Part shown: positions 23,547 to 35,753 of the stretch, one piece after another
Layout: each line of letters opens with the position of its first letter
How positions within the stretch are numbered: the stretch's first letter is position 1
Source: Oxytricha trifallax
Taxonomy: Eukaryota > Ciliophora > Spirotrichea > Sporadotrichida > Oxytrichidae
Assembly: GCA_000711775.1 (NCBI GenBank)
Contig: ARYC01001447.1
Span: 1-64,000 of the forward strand
Direction: 5' to 3'
Length of the DNA stretch: 64,000 bases
Translations under genes and position numbers: made by a program
The notes under the pieces: generated by a model
What the model saw: only the letters and a program-made list of their open reading frames with translations
What the model was told of the DNA's origin: nothing
Database searches by the model: none

Positions 23547-25529
23547 TTTTAATATTTTATAGTTTTTGCGGGCTTAATTGTAAATTTTTATTTATAATTG
23601 ATTTTAAAATGTAATCTTATTCGATTCAATAAAGCAATATGACTAGTGGAGATAAAGATTTAATCTAAGTAGTTAAAATATCAATCTAAACAAAAGTTAT
23701 TTTAAAATATAGTTAAATATCTCAAATGATTGATTTTATGAAAAATATTCTATTTTTATCATTTAAATTTTTAGTATTTAATCTTAAAGATAAATAGCAA
23801 AATTTATATTTTGATAACTTAATAGCAAATATTGGGATATAATTCAAGTATTTTATATTTATTTTTTAGGTGCCATATTCGAAAGTAGTAACTCGGGCAT
23901 TTTATTTTTATCAAAATTTAATGATTGAAATTATTAATTTTAACATATAAAGCCAGAATAAATAATTAAAAACTTTTTATCAAAGTATCTGAGATTAGAA
24001 AGTTTTAAACTTTGAGAAGTTTCTTATCACTAATGTTTTTACAAATTGTTTTGTAATAAAAAGTGAGAGTGTAAATAATTCATGTAAATTAAATCTTCCA
24101 AGACTCAATCAAAGAGAATTTAATTTAATTACATTGAAGAGGAATTCAAATTTTTTTCAAAGCAGAGAGTTTTTTAAATCACCCAAGTAAATGAAAAGCT
24201 ATTTTTTATTTAATAAAAAATCGCCATTTCTATTTTTATTGAAAAGTTAATACTAATATAGTAATAAACTCTTGTATATTGATAAAAGCCTATATTTTTG
24301 AAGTACTTCATCTCATTTTTTAAAATATATTTAAAAAAATATCTTTAAAATATATTCTCAAGATATTGTTTACTGCATATTTTTTTAAAACTACATATTA
24401 AATTCTAAGAATTAACTCTATTTAATAAAAAATATAATTTCTCTAAGAATTACTATATTTTTTTATTTATACAATAGATCAATAAATATGAGTTAATAAA
24501 TACTATTAATTAAATTAAAAAGAGAAGATATTTAATACAAAAATTCCTTAAAAATAATTTTAAATATTGAAAATTAACATTAGCGATTTCGCTATTTTAT
24601 AATTGAGAGAATTAAAAAAAATTATGAATTATTCTGCCTTTATTTCATTAGGACTTACAAACCTAAAAAATAGAATAAAATATTTAATATTGGCTATCTA
24701 TTATTTTTAATATTCAAATTTTATATTATTTTTTATTATTGATTTTGTATTTTTTACTATGCTTTTTTAAATTTGATAACTCTCATTTTTGGGATTTTTC
24801 ATCCAATTATCGTGTATTACTTATTTCTTGACTTTATCATTGTTTTGATTTTTCTTGATGATCTATCACCTCAATTTCAATTGAGTTATAAGAAAGAACT
24901 AAACTCAATATAAATATTTAGTTAGAATTTTTTAATAAAATTATTAATTAACAAATACTATAAATTAATATATGATTAGTGAATTGAAAATTGAAAATTT
25001 TTCATGATTTTATAAATTCAAAACAGTTTACTATAAAATAAATGAATAATTAGATAACTATGCTCTTATTTTATCAGATAAAATTTAATTATAGATTATT
25101 AAAACAAAGATAATTTAAAGGGAAAATATTTATTACATTTTCATAGTTTTATTAACTAGTTTATTAGGCTATATTTACAATTATAAAATTGATATTTTGA
25201 TATTTTTTTCTACAAAATCTATCAAGTTTAAATTTCTGTTTAAATATATATAGATATATTTTTATAATTTTTTAGGCTAATATGCTATTATATTTATCTT
25301 AATTAAAATTTATTATTGTATTTGTTAAGTATTTACATTTAATTATTTAATTCTAAATTTAATTAATTGTAATTAATGTTTAAGATATTTGTTGCTCCAT
25401 TTCTTTAAAAAGCTCTTTTGGATATAAATTTAACACTAGTTTATAAGAGGGAATTCTTGTTAATTTCTAATCCATTTTTATAGCTTATGTTTCATATCTC
25501 CCCAACTTTATCTCACATCGATTAATAAA
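23547..25529. other. AT-rich intergenic DNA
   Basis: Long, very AT-rich stretch with no coding signal that I can support. Confidence 0.5.
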
Positions 25530-25785
25530 ATTTATCCATAATAATAGATATGCCGTTTTACATTGTATATTGCCTGAGTAACTGGCCGATTAACTTACTG
25601 AGTTTACGAATCTTTATCATTTATTGTAGAGTGGTGACAATTTTTGTTGAATTTCTTTTGCCAATAAAATATGAGGTCCTTTTTACATCATTACATTTTT
25701 ATCAAATGGTATATTGTTCTCTTTTTACTCACAAAATTTATTTTTTTCTAATTGAGTCACTAATTTATTTTCATAATTCATGTCG
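25530..25785 (-). CDS. Isolated minus-strand coding-like segment
   Basis: On the minus strand, about 54 codons from an ATG at about 25,781 read MNYENKLVTQLEKN and continue through PHILLAKEIQQKLSPLYNK to a TGA. A further stretch in another frame (TQQVNRPVTQAIYNVKR) follows at 25,545-25,610. The composition is less AT-rich than the flanks. This could be one or two blocks of a small gene; no family is recognisable. The plus strand is also open here but reads as hydrophobic low-complexity sequence. Confidence 0.3.
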
Positions 25786-26569
25786 ACCTATTTTTTTAAA
25801 TAATCTTTTGAGGGATGTTTAATGATTAAATTAGACTTTCTTAAATCATATTTAATTAGCGTTAATTTAAATATTCTTAAATTGATTAGTTTATTTAAAA
25901 GGAGAAAAATGCATTAAGTATATCTTTATACTCTAAATAAATTATAGAATAGTTTATCAAACCCTCAATTTTATTATTTTAGTGATAATTAATCTGTATT
26001 TTAATTAAAACTTTAAAAATATCATTGTAATTACCAAATAACTCATTTTCTTGTAAAATTTCATAATTAATAATAATCAATGAATTTCAAATCTAATTTT
26101 TACAGTGAAATAAATATGCTTAAATACAATATCTTATATTTTTGTGGCGAAGTCAATTTTATGTTTTATTTACAAAAATTTCTTAATTAAAAATAATATT
26201 CCTTGCAATTCAACACATCAATAATAATTTTTTTATAAACTTCCAAATATTTATTATAAATATAAATTTTATTATAAATCAACTAAATTCATAAAGATTA
26301 TAGTATAAAATGCTAATTTAGTAGTCAAATTATTAATTTAAATCAATTCTATAAGCAATACTAATTATTATATTAATAATATTATTATTTTCAATTTTTT
26401 CTATACACAAATATATTAAAAGGATTGCTAGCTATTCAAAAAGTTCTATTTTTTCTATTTTACTCAGTCATAATTACGCAGGTTTATCAATTTCTCTCAT
26501 TATTTAATATAAATTAAAAAATATATGGGAATTGTTAAATAAAAATATCTAAATAAACCTTAAATTATA
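25786..26569. other. AT-rich intergenic DNA
   Basis: Nothing beyond AT-rich sequence is visible. Confidence 0.45.
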
Positions 26570-28785
26570 TCATTGGTTATGATTAGGATGTAGATTATTT
26601 TCAACATTTTAGATTTAATCTTCAGGTGCTTTATTCCAGAGTAGTTTCTTGCCAATATCTGCTTGCTTCTTGAAAGTTTCATACAATCTGAATATAGGTA
26701 GAAGTGCCTCGCAGTCATCCATGAGTGTTGATTTATATTTATAAAATATTAAGATTTTATCTAATCTTTGCGTCTTTTAACTATTAAATCAAACTTCTTA
26801 CGCTCTTCTCTAGAATGCAAAGCCCAATAGTTTGAGGTCACAGGCACTTAGGCAGAGTTATCTTTAAGAAATTACTTATTTTATTGGTTAAAAATATAGC
26901 AAATCTTGAGATAGAGAGGACTATTGTTGTTGTCTGTAGTCGCCTTAACTTAATTAACTATGACTTTGAATCTCTTGAGATAAAAAGCTAAATCTCTCAT
27001 CTTCCTCACAGTCTGGGCTATCTTGATTATTAAGCTTGAGATAGCAGGCTTTATTCTTCATCTCAACTGTCGGGTAAACAACTGTAGTCTTAATCAGAGT
27101 AACAGGGTTTGTATCAAGCCTCATAGCTCTAAGAAGTTTCTTATCATTTATGTTAACTTCCTATCTGGCCACAAGTGAGGGGTGAGAGGCGTCCACTGAA
27201 CTTTGACGTTTATAGCTCGATGAAGAAGCGCATGAATCAATCTTAGTAGAGCCTAAAAGCAAGTTCTTGTTCTTGGTCTTATTTTACTTCTTCGATTGAG
27301 ACCTTTGAGATTTGCCTGGAATATGGCTTGGAATTTAGAGCAAACTATCTAATAAATCATCGCGATCACTGGATTTAAGGACAGGATATCCCTTAATTTT
27401 CGTTGATGTGGCTTTACTCTTTGCTTACTGAGTAAGTGGTTTGGTGTTAACTGGAGGTCTACCCCTAGAACGCTTTTATGCAGTAATTGTATCGATTAAT
27501 TCTGGCAATGTTTCCATCATCTCCTGATCAGATTTAATGCCAGTAGCTTATTCTGAAAGTTTTAAAGGCCTTGCATTCACTTTCTTAATTTCAATCATAT
27601 CATCATCATCCTTCTTAGTTGCAATGAAATTGGTATCCTTGGGATTGGCCTAAGCTGGCTTAGCATTTCTTTTTATTCTTTTATGTTGCTAATTTTTGGC
27701 ATTGCCTTTACCATTTACAACTTCCTTATCTACAATCATACTTTACAAATAAAAATTTTAGCTTTGCTTTAATCATAAAAACATTGAATTCTATCGCATT
27801 GTATATTATAATTTAGTTGATATACTTTAGTCTTGTTTGTTTCTCTAATCTTTCTGTTTTTTCTTAGATTTACCGCACATTTTATTTTCCTACTCATCAT
27901 CACAATCCTTTTCCATATACTTAGAATAGTCTTCAGCATCCTAGTTTGATTTATTTGCTTCAAAATCCTCTCTCAATCTCTTTTTTGTAGGCTTTTTAGG
28001 TATAATTTTATTGTTATCTTTATGGCTTGATTAAGAGTTCTTTCTCTTTTGGCTTTGATCTTCGATTTTAGCTACGAAATCAGTTACCTTGACGCTATTT
28101 AAATTCAAATTTATATGTTGAGGAAGTTAATACAAAAACCCTATGATTTATCAAAGAATTATGTAATTCGTTTTGATCAAAAAGATTATTCTTAGTGAAT
28201 CTTAAAAATATTATATAAATCTAAACTTAATAGGTTTGGGGGTGATTTATAGGTAGGATTATTATTTCAACCTACAACTTTAATTTTTAATAAATTTCAA
28301 CTGATATTTAGTTGCTCTTTTTTTATTCTTAGACTCAAGATTATATATTGAAATATTTTTTATATTTTATAATTCTGCTATTCTTGACTCCAATCTTTGG
28401 TTTAATATCGTGTTCTGAACTTTCTCTGTATCTGTTGCTTCTGCGGCTTGTTCCTCTGTCATTAGATCTTAATTATTACAATAAAATCGATGCCTAATTA
28501 TAATGATTAACTAATATAAAAATATTTGATTAAATTAAACCTTGATTGATCTGATTGTTTCCCAGCTTTCTCCTTGACAGCACCACTTTGAACTCTCTTT
28601 CCTCCAATGCGTTTGGATGCAGTTGGCAACATTTGTGTCAACTGCATTTATTACTGCTTGTCATTCTTCCCAATTGAATCGTTCTTCTGCTTGTTGCTCT
28701 TTACAGAAGCTGCTTGGGGTTGTTGAGGCACGTTCCTGGTTGATGTCGCTCTTGTTGGGTTCGGGTTCTTTGGTTTTTGTCTCAT
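26570..28785 (-). CDS. Basic nuclear-type protein with an AT-hook, function unknown
   Basis: From ATG 28,785 (MRQKPKNPNPTRATSTRN) to TGA at 26,570. The protein is rich in Lys, Ser, Asn and Gln. Blocks: a basic N-terminus (28,550-28,785); a Glu/Gln-rich segment with MTEEQAAEATDTEKVQN (28,360-28,470); a Lys-rich segment (27,780-28,110); a long block (26,900-27,740) carrying KRSRGRPPVNTKP, which has the RGRP core of an AT-hook; and a C-terminus reading SNYWALHSREERKKFD and MDDCEALLPIFRLYETFKK. AT-rich inserts at about 28,475-28,545, 28,115-28,360, 27,740-27,780, 26,870 and 26,740 are likely IESs or introns. Charge and AT-hook suggest chromatin or DNA binding; that is inference. The last block has a conserved look but I cannot name it. 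Confidence 0.7.
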
Positions 28786-28974
28786 AGATACTCTTGATTA
28801 AGTGCGTTTTTATTAAAATTAAAAATATTTATATAAGAGAATATTTATATAAGAGATATTTAAAAGATTTATTAGAGTAAAAAACGGGTAATGATAAAGA
28901 TTTATGATTGAGTAAATTTTTCATAAAAATACTTGAGTGAAGATCAATTGATTAATCGACATAATAAAATACAA

Positions 28975-29047
28975 ATTAAGTACGTTTCTCAGCTGGCTTT
29001 GAAGTATTCTTTACTTCAGCATGTGCTGGTTTTCTTCTTGTTTGCAT
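28975..29047 (-). CDS. Short basic coding-like segment
   Basis: An ATG at 29,047 opens MQTRRKPAHAEVKNTSKPAE, composition like the N-terminus of the adjacent basic protein at 28,785 and on the same strand. It may be an upstream coding block of that gene, separated by an AT-rich insert, or a remnant of a duplicate start. Confidence 0.35.
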
Positions 29048-29247
29048 AATAATTTCAATTTATTAATTTCTAATTATAATCAGTTTAAATTTACGTATAA
29101 TCTCTTCCCTGATTTAATTCATAATCAAATTTCCCTTAATACCTGTTCCTCTCATATCACTAACTTTAAATTCAAATTTTAAAACATTAAATTAAACTCA
29201 AACCCTAAAGCCTAAAATATTTATACAAATAAAACTTGAAATTTAAA

Positions 29248-32200
29248 ATGGCTTAAATGTCTCAATAATAACCTCAGTAGAATCAATTTATGCAGGATTT
29301 TGATGTCAGATTTGGTCAACCTTATCCTAAATTGGGATTTAAATTCTCTGCAATTCAGAAAAAGTGGTAGGTTGTAGAGCCCTATAAGATAAGCAATTAA
29401 CTACAAAATTATATATATAATCCTTTGCTATTTCTAAAAATCATAAGAATACTAAAATTTAATCAATTCTGATCCAGTAAATGGTCAAAGAGTATCGAAT
29501 GCTTCCTCTATGAAATCAGGGCAGTCTTCTTTAAAGTCAAATGCGACTGGCAGTGCATAAAAGTAAATAATCACCACGTAAGAGGACACAGCCAAGCTCA
29601 AGCTAATAAACGACCAGAAGGCTTTAATTGACAAATAAATAGACCTGCAGGCCACTGAGAAAGCGAGATTGGATGCACAGTCTAATTTGCTCAAATTGCA
29701 GCTGATTTAAGTTATGGAGTAGATTTAAGCCAGGATATAACAGGTTTAAGGGGTAGACTTAGATGACTCTGAGAACATAGACATCTCCAAATTGAGCTTG
29801 ATTGGAGGCAGTGAGAGTGGGTTGCATGATGTGAATAAGATAGAAATTGACAATAAATTAATGGTAGATAGTAATAATTCTAGTGGGTTTGATGATAGTA
29901 AGATCGTGGAACCTGTTAATGTAAAAAAAGCAGCTAATAATGACAATCATCACAGTGACTTGAAGAGCAATGATAACAGTTCACATAAATCATCTATTAA
30001 TCTAGATGAAGAGATACAAAGAATATGAATGAGTGTGCAAGTATTTTCTATGAATATGTTTTATATTTCTATCAGTAAAAATGGCAAATAATTATATCAA
30101 TACATGAAATGGATAGCAATAATGCTAGAATAAGCGATAATATTATTTAAATATTTGAATTATATTCGATTAATAAAGAAACAAAATGAGATAAACTTCC
30201 TCAGCATCTTCACATTAAAGTAATCGTAAGCCAAGCACTACTAAATAGTCCAAACACCAATCATGAAATATATGTTATGTTTTACTTCTAACCTATAATT
30301 AATTTTTATTCTTTTCAATCAAGTCTTTAGCAGACATTGAAACAAGCAACAGTTAATAATAGCAACTACCACAGCAGCATCAGCAGACAAGAGAACGTGA
30401 ATAACTACAATCTACCCCAGCACAGTACATCCCAATCTCAGCAGCTGCTGATGGTAAACACTAATTCATCTGCAGCAAGTGGGAGAAACGGCATGAACAG
30501 CGTTTAAACTCTTAGTTCGCCGTCTAAGCAGTCGCATAAATCGCATACTACGTCAACTAAGATCAAAGCTAGACCTGGTTTGAGGGATAAACTACATAAA
30601 TTAGAGAGCAATATTCATTATGAATAATTTTTAAATTGTAAATTTTATTAAAATACAATTAAATTATTTAAAAAAAGTAAAAAAAATATGTATAATATTT
30701 CAATAAAAAGGTTAAGAAATGGTATTTCTCGTTTCTACAAATTTATAATTAATAATTCTTTAGTATTTTTATGTAAAAAAAATAAAAAAACTTTCCTATA
30801 CATTTAATAAAAAATGATTCTAGTTCTTGATTTTAAATTTATGATTGTAAATTTAAAGAAAGACATTGATTATTAAGATAATGTTCACTATGAATAAAGA
30901 ACGAAAGAGAATATAAATCCTTCATAAAATGTTATTTATAAGATTAAAAAATCCTAAATTTTATATAGAGTATAACATTTATAAATTAACTATTATTTAT
31001 TAATGAATATAAAACTGGAAAACGATTTGACCAGGCAGATAAATCGAGTACGAGATGGCTTAAATTCCCTTACAGATTTGATTTTAGAGGAATTCGAGTC
31101 ACTGCGTTAAGATAACTCACATGCTCTGTAAAATTAGGAATTATCACTACTCAAGCGCATTGAACATGTGGAGATCAAATAGAACAAAATGCTGCAAGAC
31201 CAGACTCAAGAAAGTATCAATGGTTAATAAAATGATAAATTATGTGAATTAAATGAATATTAATTAATATCATATTTAAGAATATTATAAATAATCAATG
31301 GCAAGCAGAAAATGGATTTACAGTATTCTCACATGCTTAATATGGAATAAGAAATTAAAAGAGAACTTGAAAGGTAAAAAATGACATTTATTATAAATTC
31401 AAATACTATAACATTTAGAAATAGTCCTAATAAATGTCATTATTAAAATGATGTAAAACAGCATGATGACAGATCAGAGACTGAGCTCCCAGCAATTTAC
31501 AGAAGACATCAATAGCATCCTAAAATAGCTGCATAATTTACAGTAAAATAGTAGAAATTCTAATGAAATTGTGGAAAGCCTTGGAAATTAACAAAACTTA
31601 ACCTACAGACGCTTAGATGATCTGTAAGTGTGACCTTCCAATGTGAACTACTTATTTCAAGTTTATTATCAAAATTCAACAAAAATTTGTTTTTTAGGGA
31701 GAATAACTTGACTAAGTTTATTGAGGTGTAGACAGACACGAACTTTGGGTTAGATACAAAGCTAGACGGAGCAGTTCGAGACCTAGAAAACTTGAGATCT
31801 TCAGTCATACCTCTCTAAGAAGGTATGATGCATGAGATGAGATAGAGAATGAACTCCCTTGAGGTTAATACTAGTTAGAGCATTGAAAGCTTGGAGATGT
31901 CTTTCTAAACCATTACTTCTAATTTCTAGGTAAGAACAGCTTATTTTAAATCTTCCTGAATTCCAATTATGTTGATAATATTATAAGTTAATTATGAAAT
32001 TTAACATATCTTTTGTTAGAGTACTGTATCACATTTAGAAAGACTGAGCAAAGAAAGCCCAATTTAAACATTGAGAGATCTTGATAGAAAAAATATGGAT
32101 TTGTAGACTCAACTCTAGCAACTTAATGACAAATCATACCTCTTTTATATAAAATGTGTTCTTAAGTTTCCCAAAAAATTATTGTAAATCTACAAATATG

Positions 32201-32391
32201 CTTTCACTTTTACCGTGTATTTATAAATTAACCTGTAAGAGCAGATAATCTACGATTTCAGGAGAGATTTAGCACAAAACATGAACGAAATAGAAAGATT
32301 TTTCAATAAAAAAAATGAATAGGTAGCCAGGGCTTTCACTGAACTATCCAAAGAATTAAGGATCAGTAACCCCCTACTTATTTGCTTGTGA
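29248..32391 (+). CDS. Long coiled-coil protein of unknown function
   Basis: From ATG 29,248 (MAQMSQQQPQQNQFMQDF) to TGA at 32,389-32,391. About nine coding blocks are separated by AT-rich inserts (near 29,390-29,470, 30,030-30,330, 30,625-31,015, 31,225-31,290, 31,375-31,440, 31,625-31,695, 31,930-32,015, 32,135-32,235). The N-terminal third is Gln-, Asn- and Ser-rich with a helical segment (AKLKLINDQKALIDKQIDLQ) and a low-complexity Asn/Ser region. From about 31,015 the protein is almost wholly heptad-like (LENDLTRQINRVRDGLNSL, then LTKFIEVQTDTNFGLDTKLD and MRQRMNSLEVNTSQSIESLE). Such architecture suits a cytoskeletal or ciliary structural protein, but no family is identified. The next gene starts about 180 bp downstream on the same strand. 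Confidence 0.78.
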
Positions 32392-32569
32392 TATATAGCT
32401 ATAAACTATCAGTCGTATAATTCTTAAATTTGAGAAGTTAATATTATAAATGAAACTTTTAAAAGAATTAATACAAAAGTGAGTTTTATCACAATTATTT
32501 AATTAGTGATTCATTATTACAATTCATAAATTAGTATAATTTAAGTCATATTATAATATTAAAGATAAA

Positions 32570-33163
32570 ATGCAAGCCAAGTCATCAGTTCTTAGAAGAT
32601 ACTTCTCCGGTGCTGTGAGAGTAGTCAACCAGAAGGTATCAAACACTAACGTCACACCACATAACCCAGAGAGCAGATAGGGGTAAGTCTCTAATATTTA
32701 AGTCTACATCTAACATTGTATATGTGGAGAAATTAAATTTGAATTTCTAAGAGCTTTCGCATTCATGTTGATTTCAATCAAGTTTTTCTAAATTGATTTT
32801 CATCTTCCCTATTAATGAAATTAAACTCACTTATTCCATTTTATCATACTCTTGCTAAACTAACCCTTATTAAATAGTATGACTGCCGAAGAATTTGGCT
32901 TCGCTAAGACTTTCAACATGGGCTACGAAGGATTCTCCAAGCCACTCCCACTTCCAAGATCCAATCCAATCTACCAAACCAGACAAGAAATCTTCTATAT
33001 CATTGCCTTATTCACAGCTATCTCTTTTATGGCATCAGCCAGAAAAGGAAACGAGGAGGCACTCAGAAGTTAAATTAAAACTACAAACAGATATGCTGAG
33101 TTGCTTTTTAATATATATTAAATTTTATAATTTCCTACTCAATTAAGCATAATTGAATAGTGA
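32570..33163 (+). CDS. Small mitochondrial inner-membrane protein, probably a respiratory-complex subunit
   Basis: Exon 1 (32,570-32,682) encodes MQAKSSVLRRYFSGAVRVV, a typical presequence with an RRYFS cleavage-like site. An intron (32,683-32,877) follows, then exon 2 (32,878-33,163) ends in TGA. The mature part has a Pro-rich segment (SKPLPLPRSNPIY) and one membrane helix (EIFYIIALFTAISFMASARK). Total about 132 residues. Small single-helix proteins of this layout are common among ciliate-specific subunits of mitochondrial complexes; the exact complex cannot be told. Codons are GC-richer than in neighbours, suggesting strong expression. The C-terminal tail after the 64th residue of exon 2 depends on reading TAA as Gln. 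Confidence 0.75.
32683..32877 (+). other. Spliceosomal intron
   Basis: Begins GTAAGT and ends AATAG; removing it joins SRQG to MTAEEFGF in frame (phase 2). It is 195 nt long and AT-rich. It has no short direct repeat at its ends, so it is an intron rather than an IES. Confidence 0.7.
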
Positions 33164-33685
33164 TATTGAATAGTAAAGGTCTAATTCAATCTAATTTATT
33201 GCAAATTGTCCCAGAGTATAGAAACCTCTCTCAATGGAAAGATTGAAAGAATAAATGATTGAGTGGTTAGCGAGCACTATGTGATTAATATAAAATGCAG
33301 AAATCATACATAATAAATGGGAAGAGATAGACTTAAAATTGATAAGAAAATTGTATAGAGACTGATCAATTCAGCCTCTTAAAAAACGCATAATTTTCTT
33401 AGTTTTATTTAACAAAATTTATTAACTTTCATCCATTTTATGTCTCTCATTTTTTACTTCATTAAATATTTCTGAAGTATAATATTTAATTGTACTATTC
33501 AAGCATCATTAATCCAATAAAAAGATAGAATATTACTAAATATGATTAATGTAGATGTATAAATAGATTAATAGTTATATAATTAATAAATTAAGTAGTA
33601 ATAATATTATATTTATAGTTAAATTTGATGATAAAGAAATGAAAGATCATCTAAACAAATGAGCTCATGATTTCTTAAAAAAATC
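33164..33685. other. AT-rich intergenic DNA
   Basis: No gene seen. Confidence 0.4.
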
Positions 33686-35235
33686 CCTCCTCTCAAAATT
33701 TTTTCTAACCCATGAAAAATCTCTAAATTTTCACATTAACCATGATTCTAGTCTGATTACACTCAAAGAAAGTAGTCATAATGAAGGGGAAATGTTTCAA
33801 AATAAAACCAAGGACAAAATTCATTCAAATTTGTTGATGTTGATCATAGTCATGCTTTTAACTCAAAATTTATTAAGGAGGCTGTTAATTTCCAAAATTT
33901 TTCAAAGAATTCAAAGGCTAAATCAAAGTTTTATTATTTTATTTTTTATCAATTTATATAAGTTTGCTAAGTGAGTGGCAGCTGCAAAGAAACAAACTTT
34001 CCAAACTATTACTATTGCAACAGAGGGTTGTTTGAAGTTTACATATTGGCTTGCATAGTTCGATTTTGCTAGAAATTTGTGCCAAAACTTCTTTAATGCT
34101 GATGTTGATACTTAAGAGCACTTGGTTGAGCAAATCTGTACTATGAACTGTAGTCACTGTATTGATCTTGCTGTGAGTTCATAGGACATGCTTGAGAAAA
34201 AGCGGGTTGAATGTAGCAACTTACTGAAATAGGAGTTGAAGAACTGAGCTATTAGTTAGAATTTTATTGCAATTGGTAGCCTGGAAGAGGTTACTAAACA
34301 TGGAAATGGTGTTGTGGATAAGGAAAAGATTAGGATTCTATCAATTCCTTATTATTCTTGTTGAAATTTTCAAAAAAGTCAATCTTACTGTGAGAGGCTG
34401 CTAAAATTATAGAAAAACTACATTTGAATGAAATAATCAAAGTTTTATGTTTAAGATGCTTTTCAAGTCATCAATATCAGAAGATGAAGGCATTTATTGC
34501 TAAGGATATTCTTCATATTACTTGTGGAATACTAAGCTATTTGAATTGTTCTAATTTATGTAGTTCTAGTAGTTATTTTACAATAGTGGTACCTAATTCT
34601 GCTGTTACTAATAGAACTGGCTGTTCATTTTCAAAAAGGAATCATACTTTAATGTGGATGTCTCAAAACTCTAAGGCATTTGTTAGAACTTTTAGTTGAA
34701 GAAAGATGAGGGTGGTAGAAAATTCAAATTGTCAATCATTTTACTAATACTCATGTTCATTGAAGAATGTTCATCAAAACTATTGTTCGGAAGGGCCAAC
34801 TGAGAATTATCTTTCTTGATGTTTGGTTGTCCTAAACTTACCTTCTCTTTCTAATTTCTCATAAGGAATTAGTCAGAGTCAAACTTTGAGGGTTGCAGAG
34901 ACCCCGAAAGTAGATCTGGTCTTTAATAGTTTTCATGATTTTCTGACTTCACTTAATTGGAATTTTGTTGATTTAAGGGCAAAGAGATGTAAGATGAACC
35001 CTGGGTTTAGTTTGCTTGCTCTAATCCATTACTCAAGTGTCGTTAATGTTCATGAGGAATAAGAATTTGAGTATTACTCTCTGATTCTTAATTTTAGAGA
35101 CTTGCCTATTAACTAACACTTGGTAAAAGATGAGAGGGCACCAAGGTTTCTTTACATTAAACACTAAAATAAGTAAAAGTTTGCTTTTAACTACAGATTT
35201 TATATTGCAACAAATTTAATTATTTTAAAAGTAAG
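33686..35235 (+). pseudogene. Broken or heavily interrupted gene, unknown family
   Basis: A chain of plus-strand open stretches with clear amino-acid bias. Examples are KKQTFQTITIATEG and QICTMNCSHCIDLAV (about 33,985-34,235), GSLEEVTKHGNGVVDKEK (34,270-34,350), an aromatic/Cys/Gln-rich block (34,480-34,800) and a final long open block (34,830-35,230) with ETPKVDLVFNSFHDFLTSLN and DERAPRFLYIKH. The frame changes several times without the AT-rich inserts that separate blocks of neighbouring genes. I therefore favour a decayed gene or element over an IES-split functional gene. Family not recognised; because it could be a decayed element, junctions are not listed. Confidence 0.4.
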
Positions 35236-35753
35236 TATATACATATATATATATATATAAAGTTACCTTTGGAAATATAGAATAGACTTAATGGTATTAA
35301 ATCAGATAATTATATGAGTACTAGCTCATTTTAAATGAGCATCATATTTGAGAAATTATACCAGTTTATTTTACTTTTTTTGTTAAAGTTCTTTTTTATT
35401 AAAAATACATAGATTTTGAAAAATTAATTTGGATTTAATCAAATCAAGCTAAAATCATTTTTTTGCATTTAACATAATGAATTAATGGGGTTTTATTCTA
35501 GTTACTTTGATAAATCATTTCCATGTTGAGATGACTTTGCACTTTAACATAAAGTGAAATCTGAAACAGTAATCTTCTCTCTAGCCTCCTAGATTATAAT
35601 TATTTAAAATAAAAAGGTCAATAATAAAGTTGCTTTACATCTTCAAACTTTACCTAATTTCCGAATGATACCTACCTATCCTTCTAGATAGTAGATCTTG
35701 TTTAAATTTACCTTAATTTATTAGTCAAGTATAATATATATTTTATATTTGGC
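35236..35753. other. AT-rich intergenic DNA with (TA)n
   Basis: A (TA)n tract lies at about 35,240-35,260. No gene seen. Confidence 0.4.

Noticed and set aside
25550-25822. Plus-strand hydrophobic ORF of 90 residues
   Set aside because: Low-complexity Phe/Ile/Tyr reading typical of AT-rich antisense; the minus strand gives a better protein.
29485-29946. Two minus-strand ORFs
   Set aside because: Antisense of the coiled-coil protein gene, whose plus-strand frame continues through both.
34424-34699. Plus-strand ORF of 91 residues starting MNEIIKVLCLRC
   Set aside because: Another plus-strand frame over the same DNA stays open longer when TAA/TAG are Gln and has a better composition.
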